Assembly: GCA_030835825.1 (NCBI GenBank)
Contig: JAURRA010000013.1
Coordinates: 1 to 42,394 of the forward strand
Reading direction: 5' to 3'
DNA: 42,394 nt
Source: Flavobacteriaceae bacterium
GTDB lineage: Bacteria > Bacteroidota > Bacteroidia > Flavobacteriales > Flavobacteriaceae
The notes under the pieces were generated by a model that saw nothing but the letters and a program-made list of their open reading frames with translations, did not search any database and was not told where the DNA came from. Shown here piece by piece: positions 35,187 to 42,394 of this stretch. Both the position numbers and the translations under genes were made by a program. Positions within the stretch are counted from its first letter, which is position 1. The number at the start of each line of letters is the position of its first letter.

Positions 35187-36017
35187 TTATTGTTTCAGAC
35201 TGAAATTAACAATCACAAATCCAATTTGAACTAGCGGAGCTTTGTTATCGACAGACCAACGGTATGTCATCGCAGTTTTTTCGGCAGCCTCATAAAGACA
35301 AATATCACCATTTGTACCCTTTTTGCCAGCTACGGCCTTGATGACCTGCCCGGCTCTATTGACTTGAATTTCCACAACCACTGTGCCTTCCTCATCACAT
35401 TCCGGTTTAACCTTTGAATTACTTGGTTTGCCTCGACCACTAAGTCCATAGCCCATGCCCCCTTGACCTAAGCCATTGATTCCAAAATAGGCTGGAGCGT
35501 AAGGATCCCCATTGGACTTGCCTTGCTTTGAGTTTCCCTCAGAGATACCACTACCTGACTGGTCTTTACTCGGGTCCTTTATACTACCCAGAAGCTCATC
35601 AAGTTTTGCTTTTTTAGCATTTTGTTCAGATAAAATTTGGGCCCTCTGATCAGCTGATTTTCTAGCTTGATCATCGGCTAGTCTTTCAGATTCGGAAAGA
35701 TCTTGATTCTCATTCTTAATCACAACCGCTTCAAATTGATCTTGAACGATTACCTTCTCAGGTTTAGTCAATTCGGAAGTCATTGAATTGGCAGTCGTAC
35801 TTTCTTGAAGTGGAGTAAAATTATCAGGAATAACATTCGCCTGCTGAATTTTTCCTAAACCAGTATCAGCTGTTCCTAAAGTGACTGTAAGTCCGTATTC
35901 TAGGGGTGGGTCTAAATAGGGCAGTCCCAGAAAATAGAGTAGCAAGAGCAACAATGCCATTATAGCCGCGGTCAATCGGGCCGATTTTTTTTCGTGTTTT
36001 GTTTTAAAAAAAGGCAT
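35187..36017 (-). CDS. TonB-like energy transducer
   Basis: 276 residues. A single membrane anchor is at residues about 15-35 (ALLLLLLYFLGLP). A charged, probably coiled periplasmic stretch follows (about 80-145, rich in Lys, Asp, Gln and Ser). A Gly/Ser linker comes next, and the C-terminal domain has EEGTVVVEIQVNRAGQV and ends in VIVNFSLKQ, as in the TonB C-terminal fold. Together with ExbB and ExbD just upstream it would pass proton-motive energy to outer-membrane receptors or to an envelope process. The proline-rich spacer of classical TonB is missing, so a TolA-like role is possible. Confidence 0.8.
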   Translation of the reverse strand: MPFFKTKHEKKSARLTAAIMALLLLLLYFLGLPYLDPPLEYGLTVTLGTADTGLGKIQQANVIPDNFTPLQESTTANSMTSELTKPEKVIVQDQFEAVVIKNENQDLSESERLADDQARKSADQRAQILSEQNAKKAKLDELLGSIKDPSKDQSGSGISEGNSKQGKSNGDPYAPAYFGINGLGQGGMGYGLSGRGKPSNSKVKPECDEEGTVVVEIQVNRAGQVIKAVAGKKGTNGDICLYEAAEKTAMTYRWSVDNKAPLVQIGFVIVNFSLKQ

Positions 36018-36021
36018 TTAC

Positions 36022-36414
36022 TTATGGTTTTACTGCCAAAATAACTTTGAGTTTGTTTCTGTTTGCAATATCCATGACAAAGGCCACCTTACTAATTGGC
36101 ACGGACTCTTCGGCCCTAAGGGTAATGGTAGGCTGCCCATCTTCTGTTGACAAAACCTCTAGGAGTTTTAATTCTAAATTTCTTTCAAGGATGGTATTGT
36201 TATCAATATAAAAGGTCAGATCTTTTGAAATGGTTACTGCGACGGACTTTTTATTGGTGGTTTTGCCTGTAGCACTGGGCAACAGAACATCAATAGCGTT
36301 AGTTGTAACTAAAGTAGAGGCTAGCATAAAAAAGATCAATAAGAGAAACACAATATCCGTCATGGACGACATGTTAAATTCTGGTTTTACCTTATTTCTA
36401 CCTTCAATTTTCAT
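36022..36414 (-). CDS. exbD: Biopolymer transport protein ExbD
   Basis: 130 residues. One N-terminal membrane helix (about 17-38, SSMTDIVFLLLIFFML) carries D20, which matches the proton-carrying aspartate of ExbD/TolR. The rest is the periplasmic domain. It stands 9 bases after exbB and 4 bases before the tonB-like gene, so the three form one unit. ExbD and TolR cannot be told apart firmly by sequence. Confidence 0.92.
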   Translation of the reverse strand: MKIEGRNKVKPEFNMSSMTDIVFLLLIFFMLASTLVTTNAIDVLLPSATGKTTNKKSVAVTISKDLTFYIDNNTILERNLELKLLEVLSTEDGQPTITLRAEESVPISKVAFVMDIANRNKLKVILAVKP

Positions 36415-36423
36415 GACCCTTGG

Positions 36424-37125
36424 TTAAGCTGGTTCGTTCAGTAAATCGAGAAATTCCACAGAATTGGCTTCCATTTGATGGATAACTTTTGTTGTTCTAA
36501 CTACCAGATGATTGTGAGCCATGTATCCAACTATACCTACCATGAGTCCAGCTACTGTCGTAGTCATGGCCGTGTACAATCCATCAGCGAGGAGTTTGAT
36601 GTCTATTTGTCCGCCGGAATTGGCAATTTCAAAAATAGAGAGTATCATCCCAATAACCGTTCCGAGGAATCCAATCATCGGAGCAACCCCAGAAATAGTC
36701 GCTAAGGTTGCCACATTCTTTTCTAGTTTATAGACCTCCAACCGTCCAGCATTTTCTATTGCCGTATTGATATCCTCTAATGGCCGTCCAATCCGGGAAA
36801 TTCCTGTACTGATGAGACGTGAAACTGGGGAGTCCACTTGAGCACATCTCAGCGTAGCCGCTTCTATCTTTCCTGAAGCTACAAATTCTCTTATTTGGCC
36901 CATAAAGGCAGGAACAACTCTCGAGGCAGCTTTGATCGCAAATAGGCGCTCAAAATAAATATAAACAGCAAATGCAAGCATCACGACTAAGGTGCCAATA
37001 ATCAACTGGCCAGCCAATCCACCGCTGAGAATAAGTTCGAAAATTGAAAGTGATTTTTCCACCGAATCAGTAGTGACATCCTGTTCGACACCCTTGGGTT
37101 GTAAAGAAAATAGTAAAATGTTCAT
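36424..37125 (-). CDS. exbB: MotA/TolQ/ExbB proton channel protein
   Basis: 233 residues with three membrane segments: about 35-58 (LIIGTLVVMLAFAVYIYFER), about 145-170 (VAPMIGFLGTVIGMILSIF) and about 185-205 (TTTVAGLMVGIVGYM). The glycine-rich GFLGTV-x-GM and the threonine-rich third helix are family hallmarks of the proton path. It forms the inner-membrane motor with ExbD. It begins 54 bases after nhaD on the same strand, and I see no terminator between them. Confidence 0.93.
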   Translation of the reverse strand: MNILLFSLQPKGVEQDVTTDSVEKSLSIFELILSGGLAGQLIIGTLVVMLAFAVYIYFERLFAIKAASRVVPAFMGQIREFVASGKIEAATLRCAQVDSPVSRLISTGISRIGRPLEDINTAIENAGRLEVYKLEKNVATLATISGVAPMIGFLGTVIGMILSIFEIANSGGQIDIKLLADGLYTAMTTTVAGLMVGIVGYMAHNHLVVRTTKVIHQMEANSVEFLDLLNEPA

Positions 37126-37179
37126 TCGATTATGTCTTTATTCTAGTGTAACGCAATTTATGTCTATCAAGTATGTCAA

Positions 37180-38571
37180 TTAAAAGATGCTTCGTGTCAA
37201 AAAGAAAACAAAAACCCCTGAAAGGAAGCCCAATAGAGCCAGCCAAGATATTTTTTTCAAATACCAAAAGAAATTAATTTTTTCCATACCCATTGCTACC
37301 ACGCCAGCAGCTGAACCAATAACTAACATACTGCCACCAGTTCCAGCAGCGTAGGCTACAAAATGCCATAATGGATTATCGATGGGCTCAGAGAACATAC
37401 CTAAACTGGCTGCTACTAAGGGTACATTGTCAATAACTGCAGAGCTAACACCCAACAATATAACCACCAAATCCGAGACAGGAGTACCCAATAACTCTGT
37501 TCCTAACATGGGCATTGAGTCTTGCAAATGAATTGCAAATTCAAAAAGAATACCCAAAGATTCTAAGGCTGCTACTGCCATTAGGATGCCCAAGAAAAAA
37601 AGAATACTTGGCAATTCAATTTTTGACAAAGAATAGTGCACAGGACCATGAGTATGCCCATCATCCTGATCATTATGATGTAAACCAGATAAGCTAAATC
37701 TGCTCGAGCTGTACATTTCGGCAAAAGCGGCCACTATTCCCAGTGAAAGCATCATGCCGACATATGGTGGTAAATGTGTAACTGTTTTAAATATCGGAAC
37801 AAAAACAATGGCCCCTAAACCCAAATAAAGCATTTTAGAAGCATGAGGGTTGGCCGTTTTAGCAGAAATTTCTAAAGGAGCAAAATGGCCTTTGAATTCC
37901 GGCATGAAAGAAGCAATTATGGCTGGAACGGCCAAACAAACGACGGAGGGCAAAAACAAATATTCTATGAGAGAAACTACCGAAACCTTATTCCCAATCC
38001 ACAGCATGGTTGTAGTTACATCGCCAATTGGAGACCAAGCACCCCCTGCATTAGCTGCAATGACAATCATTCCGACATACATTAATCTTGATTCGCGATC
38101 TGAAATCAATTTCTGTAAAATTGAAATCAACACTATGGTAGCCGTTAAATTATCTATAATTGCTGAGAGAAAAAAAGCCAGTCCAGAAAATAACCACAAT
38201 ATTTTTCGCTTGCTTCGCGAGCGTACAAACCTATTGATCGCAGAAAAACCGTCAAAATAGTCGATGATCTCCACAATAGTCATGGCACCAATTAGAAACA
38301 CTAGTATTTCAGCTGTTTTCCCTAAGTGATGAACCAGTGAGCCCTCCAAAATATGATTTTTTTCCTCTCCCGATAAAAAGGAAAATCCTTCTATCATACC
38401 ATGTAAACCAGAATCAAACCATGTATCTAAATCCCCAATACCCATGGCGATCAAGGCCCACATAATGGCCATCATAATCAAGGCTGGTATAAGTTTGTCT
38501 ATCTTGAGACTATGCTCGAGCGTAATAGCGAGATATCCGAGAGTAAAGACTGAAATAATTATTGCTTCCAT
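37180..38571 (-). CDS. nhaD: Na+/H+ antiporter, NhaD family
   Basis: A 463-residue inner-membrane protein with about 11-13 hydrophobic segments of the ion-transporter superfamily. Motifs seen: FLIGAMTIVEIID, AIIDNLTATIVLISI, NAGGAWSPIGDVTTTMLW and, near the end, SAVIDNVPLVAASLGMF with AYAAGTGGSMLVIGSAAGV, the paired Asp-Asn motifs of the NhaD group. A histidine- and aspartate-rich loop (HHNDQDDGHTHG, about 295-307) faces one side of the membrane and could sense pH or bind a metal. It would expel Na+ at the cost of protons, fitting a marine life with a proton-pumping rhodopsin. Start is 4 bases after the dehydrogenase. Confidence 0.93.
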   Translation of the reverse strand: MEAIIISVFTLGYLAITLEHSLKIDKLIPALIMMAIMWALIAMGIGDLDTWFDSGLHGMIEGFSFLSGEEKNHILEGSLVHHLGKTAEILVFLIGAMTIVEIIDYFDGFSAINRFVRSRSKRKILWLFSGLAFFLSAIIDNLTATIVLISILQKLISDRESRLMYVGMIVIAANAGGAWSPIGDVTTTMLWIGNKVSVVSLIEYLFLPSVVCLAVPAIIASFMPEFKGHFAPLEISAKTANPHASKMLYLGLGAIVFVPIFKTVTHLPPYVGMMLSLGIVAAFAEMYSSSRFSLSGLHHNDQDDGHTHGPVHYSLSKIELPSILFFLGILMAVAALESLGILFEFAIHLQDSMPMLGTELLGTPVSDLVVILLGVSSAVIDNVPLVAASLGMFSEPIDNPLWHFVAYAAGTGGSMLVIGSAAGVVAMGMEKINFFWYLKKISWLALLGFLSGVFVFFLTRSIF

Positions 38572-38575
38572 AAGA

Positions 38576-39802
38576 TTAAATAAGCTGATTTAAGGCAATT
38601 TCAAAGGCTGTTGCACTAATCCTCGTATGTTTGTTATTTATAGTCATTACTTGTTGTAACGCCCTCAATATGGTATCCGAAGTGTCGTTAAAAATAGCTT
38701 CATCAGTCATGGCAACACGTCCTTGCATGAAATAGGCGAATACCCTAGCCATTCCGCAATTTGAAATAAAATCAGGAATTAATGCCAATTGGGAATCTGC
38801 ATGGGCCATGATGGGACCAAAGAAAATCTCCTGGTCTGCGAAAGGGACGTTAGCGCCGCATGATATTACTTCCAAACCTGTGCCTACCATTTCATCCAGT
38901 TGTGCTTTAGTAATCAGTCTTGATGCGGCACAAGGAGCGAAAATTTCTGCTTTTGTAGACCAAATTTTTTTATTCATTTCATCAAATGGAAGCATATGCT
39001 GGGCATAGAGCGTATTCCCCTTTTTTTCAAGGAATAATTTTTCTACTTCCGAATGCTCAAAACCTGTTGGGTTCAGCACGCCGCCTTCACGATCGATAAT
39101 CCCAACAATTTTGGCTCCCATTTTTGAAAGATAATAACAAGCCGCAGAGCCAACATTTCCAAAGCCTTGAATTATGGCTCTTTTACCCTTAACGTTCTGG
39201 CCTTTCAGAGCATAAAAATGTTGCACAGATACTGCAACACCAAAACCAGTTATCATATCGGCGATGGTCAATTTTTTCGAAATATCTGGCGTAAAGTGTG
39301 GGTTCTCAATGACCTTTATAACCCCATGCCGCAGCTGTCCTATTCTATTGATTTTTTCAGCCTCATTGGGTTGAAAATGACCCGAAAAAACACCCTCTTG
39401 TGGATGCCACACACCACTTTCTTCCGTAATTGGAATGACTTCATGAATTTCATCTACATTCAAATCTCCACCAGTACCGTAATAGCTTTTAAGAAGGGGA
39501 CTAACGGCTTTGTACCACCGCTCCAACACGCCTTTTTTTCTGGGATCTTTTGGGTCAAAATTGATCCCTGATTTCGCTCCACCAATTGGCGGACCGGATA
39601 CCGTAAATTTAACTTCCATAGTTTTGGCCAACGAAAGCACTTCGTCTTCATTGAGACCTACTCTCATGCGCGTGCCTCCTCCTGCCGCACCGCCTCTGAG
39701 AGAATTTATAACCACCCACCCTTCTGCTTCTGTCTCGGGGTCATTCCAGTGAAAAACTATTTCAGGTGGTTTCGATTCAAATTTTTGCAGTAATTCTCTC
39801 AT
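38576..39802 (-). CDS. Glu/Leu/Phe/Val dehydrogenase
   Basis: A 408-residue NAD(P)-dependent amino-acid dehydrogenase. The catalytic lysine lies in SGPPIGGAKSGINFDP, with the nearby substrate-binding GGAAGGGTRMR. The Rossmann motif is IIQGFGNVGSAA (about 195-206), followed by DREGG. An Asp in GTGGDLNVDE matches the family catalytic aspartate. Whether glutamate or a branched amino acid is the substrate cannot be decided by eye. It is first in the run leading to nhaD, exbB, exbD, tonB and folC. Confidence 0.88.
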   Translation of the reverse strand: MRELLQKFESKPPEIVFHWNDPETEAEGWVVINSLRGGAAGGGTRMRVGLNEDEVLSLAKTMEVKFTVSGPPIGGAKSGINFDPKDPRKKGVLERWYKAVSPLLKSYYGTGGDLNVDEIHEVIPITEESGVWHPQEGVFSGHFQPNEAEKINRIGQLRHGVIKVIENPHFTPDISKKLTIADMITGFGVAVSVQHFYALKGQNVKGKRAIIQGFGNVGSAACYYLSKMGAKIVGIIDREGGVLNPTGFEHSEVEKLFLEKKGNTLYAQHMLPFDEMNKKIWSTKAEIFAPCAASRLITKAQLDEMVGTGLEVISCGANVPFADQEIFFGPIMAHADSQLALIPDFISNCGMARVFAYFMQGRVAMTDEAIFNDTSDTILRALQQVMTINNKHTRISATAFEIALNQLI

Positions 39803-39824
39803 AAATCAGGGTCTTGAAACAACA

Positions 39825-39832
39825 CAAATATA
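39825..39832 (-). promoter_or_regulatory. -7 box (TATATTTG) of the dehydrogenase-nhaD-exb-folC run
   Basis: A perfect TAnnTTTG box ends 22 nt before the dehydrogenase ATG, the same distance as at argS and pdhA. No TTG is seen at 18-21 nt. Confidence 0.5.
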
Positions 39833-39860
39833 GCGAATTAAGACTGTCTAATAGCATAAT

Positions 39861-40928
39861 TCAAGGCTTGAAAAAAATATTTCCCGAGCAATGATTTTCA
39901 CTTGCTCCAGTAACACTTTTCAAACAGTTAACCTCATTCCTCAATCGGAGTACTCCGAGAAAAGCAAATACAATGGCTTCTTTAAAATCAATGATTTGAA
40001 GATCAGGAATAAACAGTTCATTATCGGTGAATTTTGAAATCGATTCTACCAAGAAAGTATTTTTTGCTCCCCCACCTGAAACCAAAATTTTCTTATTTTT
40101 TTTACCAAATGCGTTGCCAATTTGATAGGCAATATGATTGATATATGTCGCCAATTTGTCTACTGACGACAAAGAGCTCGATTTTAATAATGGCCAAACA
40201 GATGCTTCGACCCATTCCATACCTAAAGACTTTGGATAATTTTGATTGTAGAAATCCAGTTGATTTAATCTTAAGAGTAACTCAGAATCACATCGTCCAC
40301 TGCGGGCTTTGAGTCCGTCAAGATCAAAGTTTAAATTTAAGGTCTGAGCCAATCTGTTCAAAACCACATTCACAGCGCAAATGTCATAGGCCAAACGGGA
40401 ACCAAGATCCGAAAAAGAAATATTAGCAAACCCACCAAGATTAAGGCAATAGTCAAAATCGCCAAACAACAATTCATCTCCAATAGGAACTAGCGGAGCC
40501 CCTTGACCTCCCAAAGCGATATCTGCAACCCTAAAATCTACTATCCAATTCAAATTCGTTTTTGCTGCAACCAAGGATAAATTGCCTATTTGCTTGGTGA
40601 ATTGCCTTTGGGGTTCATGCCAAATGGTATGACCATGGCTGCTAACGGCATCTAAACGGGTGATCTGATGTTTTTCTATAAAACTGAGAACTTGATCCGA
40701 CAGATAGGAACTGTACAGAAGATCTAATTGGTGGACTTTTTCATTAGACCAATGAAAAGCCTCCCTTAACTGAACCTCAAGCTCCTTCGGATAAGCAATG
40801 GTCTCCGCATGATGTATATCAAGAGACCAGTTCCCATTGTGCCATTCAAAGCTAAGATTACAGATATCAAGACCATCGAGAGAAGTACCCGACATCAGGC
40901 CAATCATATGATAGCTGGTTTTGATCAT
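39861..40928 (-). CDS. anmK: Anhydro-N-acetylmuramic acid kinase
   Basis: A 355-residue cytosolic sugar kinase that turns 1,6-anhydro-MurNAc from recycled cell wall into MurNAc-6-phosphate. Signatures: IGLMSGTSLDGLDI at the N-terminus, SSHGHTIWHEP, FRVADIALGGQGAPLVPIGD, NLGGFANIS, and the C-terminal VSGGGAKNTFL. Length is slightly short of the E. coli protein, as in other Bacteroidota. It is divergent from the acyl-CoA dehydrogenase with 91 bases between. Confidence 0.94.
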   Translation of the reverse strand: MIKTSYHMIGLMSGTSLDGLDICNLSFEWHNGNWSLDIHHAETIAYPKELEVQLREAFHWSNEKVHQLDLLYSSYLSDQVLSFIEKHQITRLDAVSSHGHTIWHEPQRQFTKQIGNLSLVAAKTNLNWIVDFRVADIALGGQGAPLVPIGDELLFGDFDYCLNLGGFANISFSDLGSRLAYDICAVNVVLNRLAQTLNLNFDLDGLKARSGRCDSELLLRLNQLDFYNQNYPKSLGMEWVEASVWPLLKSSSLSSVDKLATYINHIAYQIGNAFGKKNKKILVSGGGAKNTFLVESISKFTDNELFIPDLQIIDFKEAIVFAFLGVLRLRNEVNCLKSVTGASENHCSGNIFFKP

Positions 40929-40951
40929 TAGAGTAAATTTAAGCTATAATA

Positions 40952-40981
40952 TTGAGATTTATTCAGCTTAACGTATATTTA
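40952..40981 (+). promoter_or_regulatory. Promoter of the acyl-CoA dehydrogenase (TTG-N19-TATATTTA)
   Basis: TTG (40952-40954) lies 19 nt before TATATTTA (40974-40981), one base off the consensus. The box ends 38 nt before the ATG at 41020. Confidence 0.62.
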
Positions 40982-41019
40982 CAACAATATAATTACACAC
41001 TGTTTAAACACCCTATACT

Positions 41020-42162
41020 ATGGACTTTTCGTTATCAGAAGAACATCTCATGATTCAATCAGCGGCAAGAGATTTTGCTACAACAGAATTACTGCCTGGA
41101 GTCATAGAACGCGATGAGACTCAGACCTTTCCTGCTTCGCAAATAAAAATGATGGGGGATCTTGGTTTTATGGGCATGATGGTGGATCCCAAATATGGCG
41201 GCAGCGGTATGGACGCTATGTCCTATGTTTTGGCAATGGAAGAAATTTCAAAAATTGACGCATCGGCGTCTGTCTGCATGTCAGTCAATAATTCTTTGGT
41301 CTGCTGGGGTATTGAAACATATGGCACTGAGGCGCAAAAAGAAAAATATTTAAAAAGACTTGCTAGTGGAGAAATCATTGGCGCTTTTTGCCTCAGTGAA
41401 CCAGAAGCGGGCAGTGATGCTACTTCTCAAAAAACTACCGCCCTAGATCACGGTGATTACTATGTATTGAACGGTACTAAAAACTGGATTACCAATGGCA
41501 ATTCGGCCTCTGTTTATATTGTTATTGCTCAAACAGACATCGACAAGAAACATAGGGGCATTAACGCCTTAATTGTAGAAAAAGGACAGGATGGTTTTAT
41601 CATCGGGCCAAAGGAAAATAAACTTGGTATTCGAGGAAGTGACACACATTCATTGATCTTTAATGATGTTAAAGTTCCCAAGTCCAATCGAATTGGAGAA
41701 GATGGTTTTGGGTTTAAATTTGCCATGAAAACCTTGTCTGGTGGCCGCATTGGTATCGCTGCTCAAGCCTTGGGTATCGCATCTGGGGCCTACGAATTGG
41801 CCCTGAAATACTCAAAAGAACGCAAAGCCTTTGGGACTGAAATTTGCAATCATCAGGCTATAGCCTTTAAGCTTGCCGATATGGCAACAACAATTGAAGC
41901 TGCTCGTTTTTTATGTTTGAAAGCTGCATGGGACAAAGACAATGGTCACAATTATGACTTATCAAGCGCTAAGGCAAAACTGTACGCCTCGCAAGTTGCC
42001 ATGGACACAACCATTGAGGCGGTACAAATTTTTGGAGGAAACGGCTTTGTAAAAGACTATCACGTTGAGCGATTGATGCGAGACGCCAAGATTACTCAGA
42101 TATACGAAGGCACTTCAGAAATACAAAAAATCGTCATTTCTCGAGCCGTTATCAATCAATAA
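41020..42162 (+). CDS. Acyl-CoA dehydrogenase (short-chain/butyryl type)
   Basis: A 380-residue FAD enzyme that makes the first double bond in fatty-acid beta-oxidation or branched amino-acid breakdown. The FAD-binding segment is AFCLSEPEAGSDA, followed by KNWITNG. The flavin loop QIFGGNGFVKDYHVERLMRDAK and the catalytic glutamate E363 in QIYEGTSEIQK place it with the short-chain (SCAD) group, whose base is at this position. No electron-transfer flavoprotein genes are present nearby. It is monocistronic, and its stop lies 6 bases from a gene remnant on the opposite strand. Confidence 0.94.
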   Translation: MDFSLSEEHLMIQSAARDFATTELLPGVIERDETQTFPASQIKMMGDLGFMGMMVDPKYGGSGMDAMSYVLAMEEISKIDASASVCMSVNNSLVCWGIETYGTEAQKEKYLKRLASGEIIGAFCLSEPEAGSDATSQKTTALDHGDYYVLNGTKNWITNGNSASVYIVIAQTDIDKKHRGINALIVEKGQDGFIIGPKENKLGIRGSDTHSLIFNDVKVPKSNRIGEDGFGFKFAMKTLSGGRIGIAAQALGIASGAYELALKYSKERKAFGTEICNHQAIAFKLADMATTIEAARFLCLKAAWDKDNGHNYDLSSAKAKLYASQVAMDTTIEAVQIFGGNGFVKDYHVERLMRDAKITQIYEGTSEIQKIVISRAVINQ

Positions 42163-42168
42163 ATGCGA

Positions 42169-42252
42169 TTAATCCATATCGAATCTCAAACCTAAGGATA
42201 TGTTTCTTTGCTCCGTAGTTTGATTTTTAAACAATGGACTCAAGTCGAATTT
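42169..42252 (-). pseudogene. Tail of a probable outer-membrane barrel protein
   Basis: A 27-codon frame ends at 42169 with a C-terminus reading NISLGLRFDMD, whose alternating hydrophobic/aromatic pattern is that of the last strand of a barrel protein. It has no start and no upstream body: the DNA further upstream codes for a sigma-factor N-terminus in another frame. It may be the leftover 3' end of a gene removed by deletion. The short length makes the call uncertain. Confidence 0.35.
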
Positions 42253-42355
42253 TAGGTGCAAACATCTTATACAATTGCTCTTGAGCTCTCTTGTCCTTTT
42301 TTCGGACAAGTTCAATCAAACGATCATAACGCAGATTCAGATTGATGATTTTCAA
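42227..42355 (-). pseudogene. N-terminal fragment of an ECF RNA polymerase sigma factor
   Basis: From a TTG at 42355, 42 codons read MKIINLNL, then DRLIELVRKKDKRAQEQLYK and MFAPKI, the usual start of flavobacterial ECF sigma-70 factors (region 2.1). After APKI the similarity ends and a stop follows at 42227. A full family member has about 170-190 residues, so more than three quarters is missing. The frame has no ATG at its start, since an in-frame stop lies a few codons upstream of the TTG. The break point coincides with the start of the barrel-like tail. The remaining bases to the right edge show nothing. Confidence 0.5.
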
Positions 42356-42394
42356 AATTCTAGTGTTTTACTCTATTTGTATAGACGCTCAAAG

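Noticed and set aside
34782-35234. 150-codon plus-strand frame opposite folC
   Set aside because: Antisense to conserved folC motifs, with no recognisable motif or promoter of its own.
37850-38260. 136-codon plus-strand frame opposite nhaD
   Set aside because: A shadow of the NhaD coding frame. The minus strand carries the membrane motifs.
39167-39571. 134-codon plus-strand frame opposite the glutamate-type dehydrogenase
   Set aside because: Antisense to the Rossmann and substrate domains. Composition is that of a shadow frame.
42286-42309. CTTGTCC/GGACAAG hairpin with a T-rich loop near the right end as a terminator
   Set aside because: No T run follows the stem on either strand. The bases code for the LVRKKDK segment of the sigma-factor fragment.

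Overview
The window reads as ordinary, densely coded chromosome from a marine member of the Flavobacteriales (Bacteroidota). Support for this placement: type IX secretion genes porV, porU and gldJ; a fused secDF; PKD-rich secreted proteins; promoters of the Bacteroidota type (TTG, 18-20 nt, TAnnTTTG) instead of E. coli -35/-10 boxes; A+T-rich spacers; and a proteorhodopsin beside a Blh-type carotene dioxygenase. No phage, insertion sequence, CRISPR array or plasmid function is visible. The length is close to a fosmid insert, but that is only a guess at its origin.

Layout from left to right. 1-3187 (minus): the N-terminal 916 codons of a very large secreted multidomain protein that runs off the left edge, preceded by a small secreted protein. 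3373-6656 (plus): folE, cysS, yidD, lgt. A perfect-palindrome terminator follows. 6730-14635 (minus): secDF, mdh, an outer-membrane-type protein, gyrB and queE, with promoter motifs before most of them. 14747-16328 (plus): an alpha/beta hydrolase and rluF, convergent with folD. 17281-19008: blh and a green-tuned proteorhodopsin, divergently transcribed. 19066-25181 (minus): pdhA, pdhC, a short-chain dehydrogenase, a ctlX-like hydrolase and argS. 25307-32313: porV and porU (minus) and gldJ (plus) of the type IX secretion/gliding machinery. 32378-33649: murF. 33713-33914: two valine tRNAs with different anticodons. 33969-39802 (minus): a six-gene run of glutamate-type dehydrogenase, nhaD, exbB, exbD, tonB-like and folC. 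39861-42162: anmK and an acyl-CoA dehydrogenase. The last 230 bases hold what looks like a deletion scar, with the N-terminus of an ECF sigma factor joined to the tail of a probable membrane-barrel protein.

How the parts may work together: Blh would supply retinal to the light-driven proton pump. The proton gradient would be used by NhaD (Na+/H+ exchange), ExbB/ExbD/TonB (outer-membrane uptake) and SecDF (protein export). SecDF and Lgt act upstream of the type IX system and of the lipoprotein GldJ, and the large left-hand protein is a plausible type IX cargo. The remaining genes are core metabolism, translation and wall synthesis.

I did not find a convincing undescribed system. The best leads are the sigma-factor/barrel remnant at the right end, the 77-residue exact-period repeats at the left end, the paired lipoyl domains that keep their protein but not their DNA sequence, and the set of start-proximal promoters that lets several start codons be corrected. 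No intergenic stretch exceeds 300 bases.
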